DNA of 63,417 bases from Bacteroidales bacterium (GTDB lineage Bacteria > Bacteroidota > Bacteroidia > Bacteroidales > UBA932): positions 1-63,417 of the forward strand of contig JAFRXC010000055.1 of NCBI GenBank assembly GCA_017437825.1, given 5' to 3'. The notes under the pieces were generated by a model. That model saw nothing but the letters and a program-made list of their open reading frames with translations. It was not told where the DNA came from and made no database searches. Below are positions 8,621 to 18,029 of this stretch, one piece after another. Within the stretch, counting starts at the first letter, position 1. Every line of letters begins with the position of its first letter. Both the position numbers and the translations under genes were made by a program.

Positions 8621-9594
8621 TAAAGGAACACAGAATAGAATTGTTCGCCTGCAGGGCTTCCAAAGGCTTCGCAGAAAAAGTTGTGGAAGCGTGGAACACA
8701 CACCTTGTCCCCGGGGAAGAGAGACTCCGCCTCGGCCAGCTCGAAGTCACACCTTTCAGCGACGGAGAATTCCAGCCTCAGTTCACTGAGAGCGTCAGGG
8801 GCGCCACGGTCTTCATTCTCCAGTCGACGTTCCCTCCGGCAGAGAACCTGATGGAGCTTCTGTTTACCATTGATGCGGCCAAGAGGGCCTCAGCCGACAA
8901 GGTCATTGCGGTCATCCCCTATTTCGGATGGGCGAGGCAGGACCGCAAGGACCGTCCCAGGGTGTCCATCGGAGCAAAGCTCGTGGCTAATATCCTTACA
9001 GCCGCAGGTGTCGACAGGGTTATGACCTGCGACCTGCACGCAGCCCAGATCCAGGGTTTCTTCGACATTCCCGTGGACCACGTATATGCCAGCAAGGTGT
9101 TCATCCCCTACATCAGGTCCCTTAATCTTCCCAACCTCTCGATAGCCGCGCCTGATATGGGCAGCGCCAAGAGAGCCAACGCTTACGCCAAGGAACTGAC
9201 CTGCCCGGTGGTTATCTGCCACAAGACCCGCGAGAAGGCCAACGTTGTTTCTTCCATTACCGCAATAGGAGAAGTAGAGGGAAGGGACATAGTGATAGTA
9301 GACGACATGATAGATACGGCAGGAACCCTTTGCAAGGCTGCCGAGGTGCTCATATCCAAGGGCGCGGCCAGCGTCAGGGCCTGTGCCACCCACGGAATCC
9401 TGTCCGGAAAAGCTTATGAAAACATCAACAATTCCCTCCTGGCAGAGGTTATGATTACCGACACCATACCTCTTCACGCCCCGGAAGGAACCGATACCAG
9501 CAAAGTGACCGTGATCTCGATGGCAGAAGTGTTTGCGAGCATCCTTCGCAAGGTTTATTTCTACGAGCCGGTCAGCACAGAGTTTATATTTTAA
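8617..9594 (+). CDS. prs: Ribose-phosphate pyrophosphokinase
   Basis: Makes PRPP from ribose 5-phosphate and ATP for purine, pyrimidine, histidine, tryptophan and NAD synthesis. The start at 8617 is set by the ATGA overlap with engB; the product is 325 residues, slightly longer than the common 310-315. The flexible-loop region RQDRKDRPRVSIGAKLVAN, the metal/ribose-phosphate segment DLHAAQIQGFFDIPVDH and the PRPP-binding loop VDDMIDTAGTL are all present. Confidence 0.95.
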   Translation: MIKEHRIELFACRASKGFAEKVVEAWNTHLVPGEERLRLGQLEVTPFSDGEFQPQFTESVRGATVFILQSTFPPAENLMELLFTIDAAKRASADKVIAVIPYFGWARQDRKDRPRVSIGAKLVANILTAAGVDRVMTCDLHAAQIQGFFDIPVDHVYASKVFIPYIRSLNLPNLSIAAPDMGSAKRANAYAKELTCPVVICHKTREKANVVSSITAIGEVEGRDIVIVDDMIDTAGTLCKAAEVLISKGAASVRACATHGILSGKAYENINNSLLAEVMITDTIPLHAPEGTDTSKVTVISMAEVFASILRKVYFYEPVSTEFIF

Positions 9595-9600
9595 TCAGAA

Positions 9601-10911
9601 ATGAGTCTAGTAGCTATAGTAGGACGCCCCAACGTGGGCAAGTCCACTCTCTTCAACCGCCTCGTGGGAGGACGCAAGGCGATAGTAGACGATACCGCAG
9701 GTGTAACGCGGGACCGTCACTACGGCCGCTGCGAATGGTGCGGAAGAGAGTTTTCCGTAGTGGATACGGGAGGCTATACCAATAATTCGGACGACGTGTT
9801 CGAGAGCGCCATCCGCCGCCAGGTAGAAATTGCCATAGATGAGTCCGACGCAGTGATCTTCATGGTCGAGGCTGCTACTGGAATTACGGACTATGACGCT
9901 GCGATAGCAGACGTGGTACGCCGTTCAAAGAAGCCCGTGATCCTTTGCGTAAACAAGGTGGACACGGGAGAGAAAATGTATGACGCCTACCAGTTCTATG
10001 CCCTCGGCCTCGGAGAGATATGGACCATATCCGCCGCAAACGGCAGCGGCACGGGAGACCTCCTGGACGAGGTCCTGAGAGTCCTTCCTGAAGACGCTGA
10101 GCCCGAAGCCGGTGACCGTCCGGACCTCCCGCACATTGCCATAGTGGGCAAGCCGAATGTGGGCAAATCGTCCCTCACCAACGCCCTCCTGGGCGAGGAG
10201 AGAAACATCGTCACCCCTGTTGCGGGCACCACGCGCGACTCCATCTCCACTTACTACAACAAGTTCGGGCACGAATTCATGCTGGTGGACACCGCCGGAA
10301 TGAGGCGCAAGTCAAAGGTTCACGAAGACCTGGAGTTCTATTCCGTTATGCGCTCTATACGAGTCATCGAGCAGGCGGACGTGTGCGTCCTGATGATAGA
10401 CGCCAACAGCGGTATGGAAGCGCAGGATATGAACATATTCAACCTCATCCAGAAAAACAGGAAGGCCTGCGTGCTTGTGGTTAACAAATGGGATTTGTTC
10501 GAAAAGGAGAGCAACACTCTGAGGGATTACGAGAAGGCCCTCAGGCAGAGGTTATCCCCGTTTGACGACCTGCCCATCATTTTCACTTCGGTTACAAGGA
10601 AACAGAGGATAATGGACGTCCTTGAGGCAGTCCAGACAGTCTATGACAACTATTCCAGGAAAATCCCTACGGCCCGTCTCAACGACACCATGCTTCCCAT
10701 AATAGAAGAGACTCCACCTCCTGCCTGGAAGGGCAAGTACGTCAAGATAAAGTATATGACCCAGCTTCCCACCAGGTTCCCGTCCTTCGCTTTTTTCTGC
10801 AATCTTCCACAGTATGTGAAAGATCCTTACAAACGTTTCCTGGAGAACCAGCTCCGTCAGAACTTCGATTTCTGCGGCTGCCCCATCCAGATTTATATCA
10901 GACAGAAATAA
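9601..10911 (+). CDS. der: Ribosome-associated double GTPase Der (EngA)
   Basis: 436 residues with the tandem GTPase arrangement that defines Der. Domain 1 has [12 protein letters not shown] and DTGGY; domain 2, from about residue 175, has [22 protein letters not shown] and NKWDLFE. A C-terminal KH-like domain ends in ...PIQIYIRQK. Der acts in 50S assembly. It lies 6 bases after prs and 3 bases before def, inside the same transcript. Confidence 0.96.
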   Translation: MSLVAIVGRPNVGKSTLFNRLVGGRKAIVDDTAGVTRDRHYGRCEWCGREFSVVDTGGYTNNSDDVFESAIRRQVEIAIDESDAVIFMVEAATGITDYDAAIADVVRRSKKPVILCVNKVDTGEKMYDAYQFYALGLGEIWTISAANGSGTGDLLDEVLRVLPEDAEPEAGDRPDLPHIAIVGKPNVGKSSLTNALLGEERNIVTPVAGTTRDSISTYYNKFGHEFMLVDTAGMRRKSKVHEDLEFYSVMRSIRVIEQADVCVLMIDANSGMEAQDMNIFNLIQKNRKACVLVVNKWDLFEKESNTLRDYEKALRQRLSPFDDLPIIFTSVTRKQRIMDVLEAVQTVYDNYSRKIPTARLNDTMLPIIEETPPPAWKGKYVKIKYMTQLPTRFPSFAFFCNLPQYVKDPYKRFLENQLRQNFDFCGCPIQIYIRQK

Positions 10912-10914
10912 ACT

Positions 10915-11508
10915 ATGAAGCGGATTGCTTTGTTCTTTCTCATCCTTGCGGCGGTATCCTGCAGCGAGGGTTCGAATAAGGGTTGGACTTTTGCCGAGAA
11001 AGCCCTGATAGTGGATCCGGACCCGATAATGAGGGTCCTTACCATTGAAAACAGGAAAGATTCCCTGATTCTTCGTACCCCCAGCACCGACATTGCGCCG
11101 GATGCCATTGCAACTCCGGAGTACAAGACCCTGGAGCAGAAGCTGCTCGCAACGGTCACTTCTCCAGAGCAGGACGGCGTGGGCATAGCGGCTCCCCAAG
11201 TAGGGCTTCTCCGCAGGATCGTGGCAGTTCAGCGTTTCGACAAGGAAGGCGAGCCTTTCGAGGTATATCCCAACATCCGCGTCATCAGAACCCGCGGTGA
11301 GAAGGCCGCAGGCGGGGAAGGATGCCTTTCCATTCCAAACCGCAGGGGCCAGGTTATGCGATATCAGGACATCGACATCAGTTACACCTCGCCGTTCACT
11401 CTCAGGGATACAGTCGAGACGGTCCAGGGATTCACTGCCGTCATATTCCAGCACGAGACCGACCACTTGGACGGGGTGCTGTACATAGACAAACTCGTAG
11501 AAGAATAG
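10915..11508 (+). CDS. def: Peptide deformylase family protein with lipoprotein signal
   Basis: 197 residues. All three deformylase motifs are intact: GVGIAAPQ, EGCLS with the metal-binding Cys, and HETDH with two metal-binding His and the catalytic Glu. Peptide deformylase normally removes the formyl group from nascent chains in the cytosol. Here about 17 residues form what looks like a lipoprotein signal (MKRIALFFLILAAVSC, then SEG) before the catalytic domain. If used, the enzyme would sit on the membrane or outer membrane, away from ribosomes. TAG at 11506-11508 is followed directly by the xseA ATG. It could be the housekeeping Def with an odd N-terminus, or a second, exported paralogue; a genome search for another def would decide. 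Confidence 0.87.
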   Translation: MKRIALFFLILAAVSCSEGSNKGWTFAEKALIVDPDPIMRVLTIENRKDSLILRTPSTDIAPDAIATPEYKTLEQKLLATVTSPEQDGVGIAAPQVGLLRRIVAVQRFDKEGEPFEVYPNIRVIRTRGEKAAGGEGCLSIPNRRGQVMRYQDIDISYTSPFTLRDTVETVQGFTAVIFQHETDHLDGVLYIDKLVEE

Positions 11509-12618
11509 ATGAAAGAAGGAACTTACACAGATCTCCTGACCTTGCAGGAAAGCATCAGGGAAGGCCTCGAAGACCTTTTCCCGGATAAGCTCTGGATCAA
11601 GGCGGAGGTAAGTTCCATCCAGGTGAAGGCCAATGGGCACTGCTATATGGACCTGTGCCAGAGCGGGGACACCGGTGTGACAGCCAAGGCCAAGGCCGTA
11701 ATATGGCGCAGCCGTTACACGCTGCTCAGCCGTTATTTCCAGGAGGCGACAGGAAGCCCCATAAGTGCCGGGATGTCGGTGCTTGTGCGTGCTCTGGTTA
11801 CCTACAGCGCTTTGTACGGTCTCTCGCTGACTATTGACGATATAGATGCGGATGTCACCCTGGGAGAGCAGGAGCGTATCCGCAGGGAGACCATAGCCAA
11901 ACTGGAGAAAGAAGGGCTGCTGCGCAAGCAGGAGTCCCTTACCCTGTCGCCGCTTCCATACTATCTGGCCGTCATCTCGGCGCCGGACGCCGCCGGCTAC
12001 GGCGACTTCCGCCGTCATCTGCTGCAGAACGAATACGGCTTCGCTTTCTGCGTGGATTTGTTCGAGGCCGTGATGCAGGGTGTTCAGGCGCCGGAATCAA
12101 TCTCCGATGCGTTGGAAGAGGTGCAGGCGTCGTCAAGGAAGTACGATGCCGTGCTCATTCTTCGCGGAGGAGGTTCCAACTTCGACCTGAGCTGCTTTGA
12201 TGACTATGGCCTGTGCTTTAACATAGCCAACTGCCCTCTTCCCGTTTTTACGGCGATAGGGCACGACAGGGACCATCACGTGGCTGACATGGTGGCGTAT
12301 TCGTACGTCAAGACTCCCACCGCCCTGGCGGATGAGTTCCTGGACTGCTACATAGCTGAGGACGAGCGCATCAGCTCTTTCCTGAGCCGCCTGCGCCTGG
12401 CCTTCAATGCCAAGATATCCGCCATGGAGTCTAAGGTTGAGCTGCTGCGCGCGAGGATTGCGGCTGCAGACCCCCGCAATGTGCTTGCCAGGGGATATAC
12501 TCTTGTCACCGACAAGGACGGAGTGGTGCTCAAAAGCGCCGCCGGCCTGGGCAGTGGCGACAAGGTCAGCATTTTTTTCGCCGACGGAAAGGTTTCCGCG
12601 GCCATAACAGATAATTGA
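11509..12618 (+). CDS. xseA: Exodeoxyribonuclease VII large subunit
   Basis: Catalytic subunit of ExoVII, which degrades single-stranded DNA from both ends. Its 369 residues are shorter than E. coli XseA (456) but carry the expected layout: an N-terminal OB-fold (LWIKAEVSSIQVKANGHCYMDL), the catalytic domain with LILRGGGSNFDLSCFDD and the conserved segment TAIGHDRDHHVADMVAYSYVKTPTALAD, a shortened coiled coil, and the C-terminal NVLARGYTLV strand. It starts immediately after the def stop and is followed by xseB. Confidence 0.93.
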   Translation: MKEGTYTDLLTLQESIREGLEDLFPDKLWIKAEVSSIQVKANGHCYMDLCQSGDTGVTAKAKAVIWRSRYTLLSRYFQEATGSPISAGMSVLVRALVTYSALYGLSLTIDDIDADVTLGEQERIRRETIAKLEKEGLLRKQESLTLSPLPYYLAVISAPDAAGYGDFRRHLLQNEYGFAFCVDLFEAVMQGVQAPESISDALEEVQASSRKYDAVLILRGGGSNFDLSCFDDYGLCFNIANCPLPVFTAIGHDRDHHVADMVAYSYVKTPTALADEFLDCYIAEDERISSFLSRLRLAFNAKISAMESKVELLRARIAAADPRNVLARGYTLVTDKDGVVLKSAAGLGSGDKVSIFFADGKVSAAITDN

Positions 12619-12623
12619 CAATT

Positions 12624-12800
12624 ATGTTCGACTACAACAAAGCCATAGAAGAACTGGAGCAGATAGCCTTGAAGGTTGAGGACCCGTCCACCAGCATAGA
12701 CCAGATAGACAAGTGCCTGGCCAGGTCAAAGGAACTGACCGAGGCCTGCCGGAATTATCTTCGTACGGTGAGGGAGAAAGTTGACGACTTGCAGGATTGA
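12624..12800 (+). CDS. xseB: Exodeoxyribonuclease VII small subunit
   Basis: 58 residues, helical and acidic, with the family pattern FDYNKAIEELEQIALKVEDPSTSIDQ. The subunit binds XseA to give active ExoVII. The ATG at 12624 is preferred; a TTG at 12615 inside the xseA stop overlap is possible. Gene order xseA-xseB is the usual one. Confidence 0.9.
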   Translation: MFDYNKAIEELEQIALKVEDPSTSIDQIDKCLARSKELTEACRNYLRTVREKVDDLQD

Positions 12801-12804
12801 CGAT

Positions 12805-14778
12805 ATGCCAAAGAAAAAGATATATGAGACCGACCCCTGGCTGGAACCTTGGAAAGATGCCATAGACAAGCGCCACCAGGATATCATTGCCACAAAGGAG
12901 CATCTGTGCCACGGAGGCACGCTGGACTCTGCCGTGAACAACCATCTGTACTACGGCCTGCACAGGATGCAGGACGGTTCCTGGGTGTTCCGCGAGTGGG
13001 CTCCTAACGCCAACAGGATATATCTGATAGGGGAATTCAACAACTGGAAGCGTACTGAAGCCTGCGCGCTCAAGCCTGCGGGTAACGGAAACTGGGAAAT
13101 AACTCTTCCTGATTTCTTCCTCCATCACGGGTCCTTGTACAAGCTGTTCATAGAGTGGCCCGGCGGCGCCGGCGAAAGGATTCCGGCATACGCCACCAGA
13201 GTGGTCCAGGACCCCGACACCAAGGTGTTCAGCGCACAGGTGTGGGCCCCTGCCAAAGAGTATCGCTGGAAGCACAAACGCCCTGCAAGCCGCAAGACTC
13301 CGTTCATTTACGAATGCCACATAGGAATGAGTTCCGAGCAGGAGAAAGTGGCCTCTTTCGACGACTTCCGCCGCGAGGTCCTGCCCCGCGTCCAGAAGCT
13401 GGGCTACGATACCATCCAGATAATGGCCCTGCAGGAGCATCCTTATTATGGCTCCTTCGGGTATCAGGTATCCAACTTCTTCGCCCTGAGCTCCCGTTTC
13501 GGCACTCCTGAAGAATTCAAGGCGCTGGTAGACGACGCCCACGCCCGCGGCATAGCCGTGATAATGGACATAGTCCACTCCCACAGCGTGGAGAACGTTG
13601 CGGAGGGCCTCAGCGAGTTCGACGGCCGTGAAGACCTGTATTTCTATCCCGGTCCCCAAGGGCATCATCCCGCCTGGGGCAGCCGCTGCTTCGACTACGG
13701 AAAGGACGAAACCCGTCTGTTCCTGCTCTCCAACTGCAAGTACTGGCTCCAGGAGTACAATCTGGACGGCTTCCGCTTTGACGGAGTCACCAGTATGCTG
13801 TACTGGGACCATGGCCTTGGAAAAAACTTCGGAGACTACCGCCTGTATTTCGACGAAGGTGTGGATGAGAATGCTGTCATCTATCTGGCTCTAGCCAACC
13901 AGCTGATAAAGGAGATTTATCCCGGAGCAATTACCATAGCCGAGGACGTCAGCGGTATGGCCGGGCTCGCCGCGCCTTTCGAATGCGGCGGAGTGGGCTT
14001 CGACTTCAGGATGGCGATGGGAATAGCCGACCACTGGATAAAATGGATAAAGGAGCTTAGGGACGAGCAGTGGAGCATGGGAGAGATCTGGTGGGAGCTT
14101 ACCAACAAGCGCGAAGACGAGAAGACGGTGAGCTACGCAGAATGTCACGACCAGGCCCTGGTTGGGGACAAGACAATAATATTCAGGCTCATAGACGCCC
14201 AGATGTACTATGCGATGAATATCGGCTCCCAAAATATGCTGGTGGACCGCGGCATAGCCCTGCATAAGATAATCCGCCTTGTTACCGCGGCCACGGCCGG
14301 TAACGGTTACCTCAATTTCATGGGTAACGAGTTCGGCCACCCGGAGTGGATAGACTTCCCCCGCGAAGGTAACGGATGGTCATATAAATATGCCCGCAGG
14401 CAGTGGTCCCTGGAAGACAATCCGCTGTTGCGCTACGGACGTCTGTCGGCCTTCGACGCGGCAATGATCCATTATCTCAAGAAGAGTCGTGTCCTGGAGT
14501 CCCGTCCGGAGCCCCTGATGATTGATGAAGAGAAGAAAATATTGATTTTCAGGCGGAAGAATAGTATCTTTGCCGTGAATTTCAACAAAGACCAGTCATA
14601 CTCCGATTATGCCTTCGGAGCCCCTGCGGGAGAATACCGCATTGCGCTGAGTTCCGACGAACTCAAGTATGACGGCTTTGACAGAGTAAAAGAAGGCGAA
14701 ACACATTTGACTGTTGGAGACCGGCTGTTCCTATATCTTCCCAGCCGTTGTGTTTTCGTGCTTGACAAAATTAATTGA
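12805..14778 (+). CDS. glgB: 1,4-alpha-glucan branching enzyme
   Basis: Forms alpha-1,6 branches in glycogen. 657 residues from the ATG at 12805. An N-terminal CBM48-like module (FREWAPNANRIYLIGEFNNWK) precedes a GH13 barrel. Catalytic landmarks: MDIVHSHSVEN, GFRFDGVTSM with the nucleophile Asp, TIAEDVSGM with the acid/base Glu, and AECHDQAL with the third-carboxylate His-Asp pair. FMGNEFGHPEWIDFPR follows, and a C-terminal beta domain ends the chain. It opens a five-gene glycogen block, 4 bases after xseB. Confidence 0.94.
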   Translation: MPKKKIYETDPWLEPWKDAIDKRHQDIIATKEHLCHGGTLDSAVNNHLYYGLHRMQDGSWVFREWAPNANRIYLIGEFNNWKRTEACALKPAGNGNWEITLPDFFLHHGSLYKLFIEWPGGAGERIPAYATRVVQDPDTKVFSAQVWAPAKEYRWKHKRPASRKTPFIYECHIGMSSEQEKVASFDDFRREVLPRVQKLGYDTIQIMALQEHPYYGSFGYQVSNFFALSSRFGTPEEFKALVDDAHARGIAVIMDIVHSHSVENVAEGLSEFDGREDLYFYPGPQGHHPAWGSRCFDYGKDETRLFLLSNCKYWLQEYNLDGFRFDGVTSMLYWDHGLGKNFGDYRLYFDEGVDENAVIYLALANQLIKEIYPGAITIAEDVSGMAGLAAPFECGGVGFDFRMAMGIADHWIKWIKELRDEQWSMGEIWWELTNKREDEKTVSYAECHDQALVGDKTIIFRLIDAQMYYAMNIGSQNMLVDRGIALHKIIRLVTAATAGNGYLNFMGNEFGHPEWIDFPREGNGWSYKYARRQWSLEDNPLLRYGRLSAFDAAMIHYLKKSRVLESRPEPLMIDEEKKILIFRRKNSIFAVNFNKDQSYSDYAFGAPAGEYRIALSSDELKYDGFDRVKEGETHLTVGDRLFLYLPSRCVFVLDKIN

Positions 14779-14785
14779 TGCGCTT

Positions 14786-16720
14786 ATGCCTATCTTGAAA
14801 TTTAATAAAAACGAATTGGTGAATCTTTCGTATTCACTCAAGCGTGAAATTCTTTCGGCCAATAAGCGGGGCGATTATTGCAACACCTCCATAGTAGCGT
14901 GCAATACAAGGCGTTATCACGGTTTGCTTGCCGTGACGCTGGACCGCTTCGGAGGTGACAGGTTCCTGATGCTGTCAGGCCTGGACGAGAGCCTTATAGT
15001 CAACGGGAAACAGTTCAATCTGGGCATCCACTGCTACGGAGACATATATGATCCCAGAGGACACAAGTATGTTGTCGACTTCGATGCGGACAGGGTTCCG
15101 CAGCTCACATACAAGGTCGGTGAGATTGTTTTCCGCAAGAGCCTGATAATTGTTCCCGACAAGGACCAGCTGCTCATCAAGATGGAACTTCTGGAATCTC
15201 CTTCCAAAGCCACCCTCCAGCTCAAGCCTTTCCTGGCCTTCAGGAACATTCACGAACTTACACATCAGAACCCTCAGGCAGACACCTCATACAAGCCTAT
15301 CCCCAACGGGGCCAGCTATTGTATGTACGAGGGCTTCCCGCGCCTGAACCTGCAGCTCAACAGCACCGCCGCCAATTTCGACTATACCCATCATCCGCTG
15401 TGGTATTCCAACGTGACCTATTCCGACGAGTACCGTCGCGGTTACGACTGCGTTGAGGACCTGCTGGTTCCAGGATATTTCCAGACGGAGATGAAACCCG
15501 GAGATTCCATAGTGTTCTCCGCTTCCCTCAACGAAGAGGACCCTACTGCCTTCAAGAGACAGTTCACCAACATATTCAAGAAAACCCCTGCAGTCACTAC
15601 CGGAAGGGAGCAGCTTCTCCGCTGCGCCGATCTTCTCATAACCAATCACAACGGTCGCAAGAGGATCAACGCCGGTTATTCCTGGAAGTACACGGGACTC
15701 CTGAGGGAAACCCTCATAGCCCTTCCAGGTCTTACCCTGTACGGAAAGCACGACCCTGCCGAGTTCGAGGAAATCCTTGACAACCTGATAGCCGCCGAGA
15801 GCGACCGCCTGTTCCACAGGACAACCCAGGTGGAGGCTCCTCTCACCCTTGCGGTCAGCCTTCAGAAATACATCTCCTTCGGGGCCGACGAAAAGAAAGT
15901 CTGGGCCAAATACGGAGACGTGGTGCGCAGGATACTTGAAAGTTATCTCCCGGGCATACGCCAGGAAGTGACCATGCAGCCGGACGGACTGCTTTGGGCG
16001 CAGCTTGACGGTGTGGCCCTTTCCTGGATGAACGCCTACGTTCACGGCCGTCCCGTTACCGAAAGGGCTGGATATCAGGTAGAGACCAACGCTCTTTGGT
16101 ACAATGCAATCTGCATGGCCCTGGAAATGGAGATGAAGTACGGCAAGGACGACTTCTTCGTCAAGAAGTGGACTCCTATAAGGGATCTCGTGAAAGCCAA
16201 CTTCCACGCCAAGTTCTGGAATCCCCGGATGAAGTGCCTGGCAGACTACGTAGACAACTACGGCCAGAATATGGACATCCGTCCCAACCAGATGCTCGCC
16301 ATATCCCTCAAGTACAGCCCAGTTGAAGATTCATTCAAGCAGGCTGTGCTCAAGGTCATCGACAACGAGTTGGTTACATCTCGCGGAATCCGCACCCTTT
16401 CGCCCCGCGACGTCAAGTACAGGGGCGTATATGAAGGCTCGCAGATAGAGAGAGACCTCGCTTTCCACCAGGGGTGCACCCGTCCTTTCCTCCTGGAGGC
16501 TTATGCTTCACTGTGCTTCCACATAAAGGAAGCTTCGTTCTGGAAGAAGGCCCAGTGGCTGTCCGAAGGTTTCTTTGACGACCTTGGCAAGCACGGAGTG
16601 GGCGCCTTCGCCGAGCTTTACGACGGAGATCCGCCTCACGAGCCGCACGGCGCAATTTCGTCCGCGCTCAGTACTGCTGCCCTGCTGGCAGTTGATTATA
16701 TGATGGAAAAGTATAAATAA
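14786..16720 (+). CDS. Glycogen debranching enzyme (amylo-alpha-1,6-glucosidase, GH133-like)
   Basis: 644 residues from the ATG at 14786. The N-terminal domain (SLKREILSANKRGDYCNTSIVACNTRRYHGLLAVTL) and the C-terminal (alpha/alpha)6 barrel, with TPRSLSP-like SRGIRTLSPRDVKYRG and HQGCTRPFLLEAY, match the bacterial GDE_C family. In this family the enzyme removes alpha-1,6 branches from glycogen. It lies between glgB and a glycosyltransferase, the same order as in the glycogen loci of Bacteroides. Cytosolic; no signal peptide. Confidence 0.9.
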   Translation: MPILKFNKNELVNLSYSLKREILSANKRGDYCNTSIVACNTRRYHGLLAVTLDRFGGDRFLMLSGLDESLIVNGKQFNLGIHCYGDIYDPRGHKYVVDFDADRVPQLTYKVGEIVFRKSLIIVPDKDQLLIKMELLESPSKATLQLKPFLAFRNIHELTHQNPQADTSYKPIPNGASYCMYEGFPRLNLQLNSTAANFDYTHHPLWYSNVTYSDEYRRGYDCVEDLLVPGYFQTEMKPGDSIVFSASLNEEDPTAFKRQFTNIFKKTPAVTTGREQLLRCADLLITNHNGRKRINAGYSWKYTGLLRETLIALPGLTLYGKHDPAEFEEILDNLIAAESDRLFHRTTQVEAPLTLAVSLQKYISFGADEKKVWAKYGDVVRRILESYLPGIRQEVTMQPDGLLWAQLDGVALSWMNAYVHGRPVTERAGYQVETNALWYNAICMALEMEMKYGKDDFFVKKWTPIRDLVKANFHAKFWNPRMKCLADYVDNYGQNMDIRPNQMLAISLKYSPVEDSFKQAVLKVIDNELVTSRGIRTLSPRDVKYRGVYEGSQIERDLAFHQGCTRPFLLEAYASLCFHIKEASFWKKAQWLSEGFFDDLGKHGVGAFAELYDGDPPHEPHGAISSALSTAALLAVDYMMEKYK

Positions 16721-16725
16721 GGAGG
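16719..16725 (+). promoter_or_regulatory. Strong Shine-Dalgarno (AAGGAGG)
   Basis: AAGGAGG sits 6 bases before the glycosyltransferase ATG at 16732 and overlaps the preceding stop codon. Such a perfect anti-SD match is uncommon in Bacteroidota, where most starts in this window have none; it supports the chosen start. Confidence 0.6.
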
Positions 16726-16731
16726 TTCCGT

Positions 16732-18021
16732 ATGAGAGTATTAATGTTCGGTTGGGAGTTTCCTCCTCATATTGCCGGCGGTCTTGGAACCGCCTGCGAG
16801 GGCATAGTGAAGGGCCTAGCCGCCAACGGAGTGGAGACCCTGTTCGTGATGCCGTCCGCCTCCGGAGACGAAGACCAGAGCGCCACTACCATCATTAACG
16901 CAAGCGACGTATCTGTAGACGTGCAGAGCAATACCGTGGATGAGTTCCTGGACAAGGTTAAGTTCATCCACATAGACTCCGATATGATCCCTTACGTGGG
17001 ACCGGAAGAATTCTCCAGCGTGATGGAAGATGAACGCAGGCGTCAGGTGAAGGATTTCCGCATCCAGTATGGACAGAAATATAAGTTCTCCGGCAAGTAC
17101 GGTTCCAACCTTATGGAAGAGGTTGCCCGCTACGCGATGGTGGGAGGCACAATAGCCATGCAGAACGTCGACAGGTTCGACGTCATCCACGCTCACGACT
17201 GGCTTACCTACCTGGCTGGAATCGCCGCCAAGGAACTTACAGGAAAGCCGCTTGTAGTTCACGTGCACGCCACTTCTTATGACAGAGGCGACGAGAAGCA
17301 TATGGACACCCGCGTGCTGGATATCGAGAAAAGGGGAATGATGGCCGCCGACAAGGTTATCACCGTAAGCGACCTCACCCGCAACATAGTGATAAACAAG
17401 TATGGCATAGACCCCGCAAAGGTGGTTACCGTACACAACGCTGTCGATTTCTCCGGCAGGGAGAACCTGATGGTGGAAAGGGGAGTCAAGGACAAGGTCG
17501 TTACCTTCCTCGGACGCATCACTTTCCAGAAAGGCCCGGAATATTTCATCGAGGCTGCGGCAAAGGTCCTCAAGCGTACCAAGAACGTACGCTTCGTTAT
17601 GGCCGGCAGCGGCGATATGATGAACCGCGCTATCCGCCAGGTGGCCAGGATGGGCATATCGGACCGCTTCCACTTTACCGGATTCCTGCACGGCACTGAC
17701 GTCCAGAAGATGTTCGCTCTGTCGGACGTATATATAATGCCTTCTGTCTCAGAGCCTTTTGGCATCTCACCCCTGGAGGCGATGCGTTCCAACGTGCCGT
17801 CCATCATCTCGCATCAGTCCGGCGCCGCCGAGGTGCTCAAGTATGCCTTCAAGGTAGATTTCTGGGACGTAGATGCAATGGCGGACGACATCTACGCACT
17901 TCTCCAGTATCCCGCCCTCTCAGAATTCGCCGCAAAGCAGGGCTATGAAGAGGTCAACGCGCTCAAGTGGAACAACGCGGCCGCCAAAATGAAACAAGTT
18001 TACGAATCTGTAGTAAAATAA
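16732..18021 (+). CDS. GT4-type glycosyltransferase, probable glycogen synthase
   Basis: 429 residues with a GT-B fold. The N-terminal MFGWEFPPHIAGGLGTACEGIVKGL is the glycogen-synthase-like acceptor/donor loop. VIHAHDWLTYLAG lies mid-protein. The C-terminal half has VTFLGRITFQKGPEYFIEAA and the EX7E region MPSVSEPFGISPLEAM. In Bacteroidota glycogen loci this gene sits between the debranching enzyme and GH57 and is thought to elongate alpha-1,4-glucan, but sugar donor and exact reaction cannot be read from sequence. Confidence 0.85.
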   Translation: MRVLMFGWEFPPHIAGGLGTACEGIVKGLAANGVETLFVMPSASGDEDQSATTIINASDVSVDVQSNTVDEFLDKVKFIHIDSDMIPYVGPEEFSSVMEDERRRQVKDFRIQYGQKYKFSGKYGSNLMEEVARYAMVGGTIAMQNVDRFDVIHAHDWLTYLAGIAAKELTGKPLVVHVHATSYDRGDEKHMDTRVLDIEKRGMMAADKVITVSDLTRNIVINKYGIDPAKVVTVHNAVDFSGRENLMVERGVKDKVVTFLGRITFQKGPEYFIEAAAKVLKRTKNVRFVMAGSGDMMNRAIRQVARMGISDRFHFTGFLHGTDVQKMFALSDVYIMPSVSEPFGISPLEAMRSNVPSIISHQSGAAEVLKYAFKVDFWDVDAMADDIYALLQYPALSEFAAKQGYEEVNALKWNNAAAKMKQVYESVVK

Positions 18022-18029
18022 GCCGAATT

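Noticed and set aside
10552..12018. 488-codon minus-strand open frame across der, def and xseA
   Set aside because: Spans three genes with intact catalytic motifs on the other strand; no recognisable domain.
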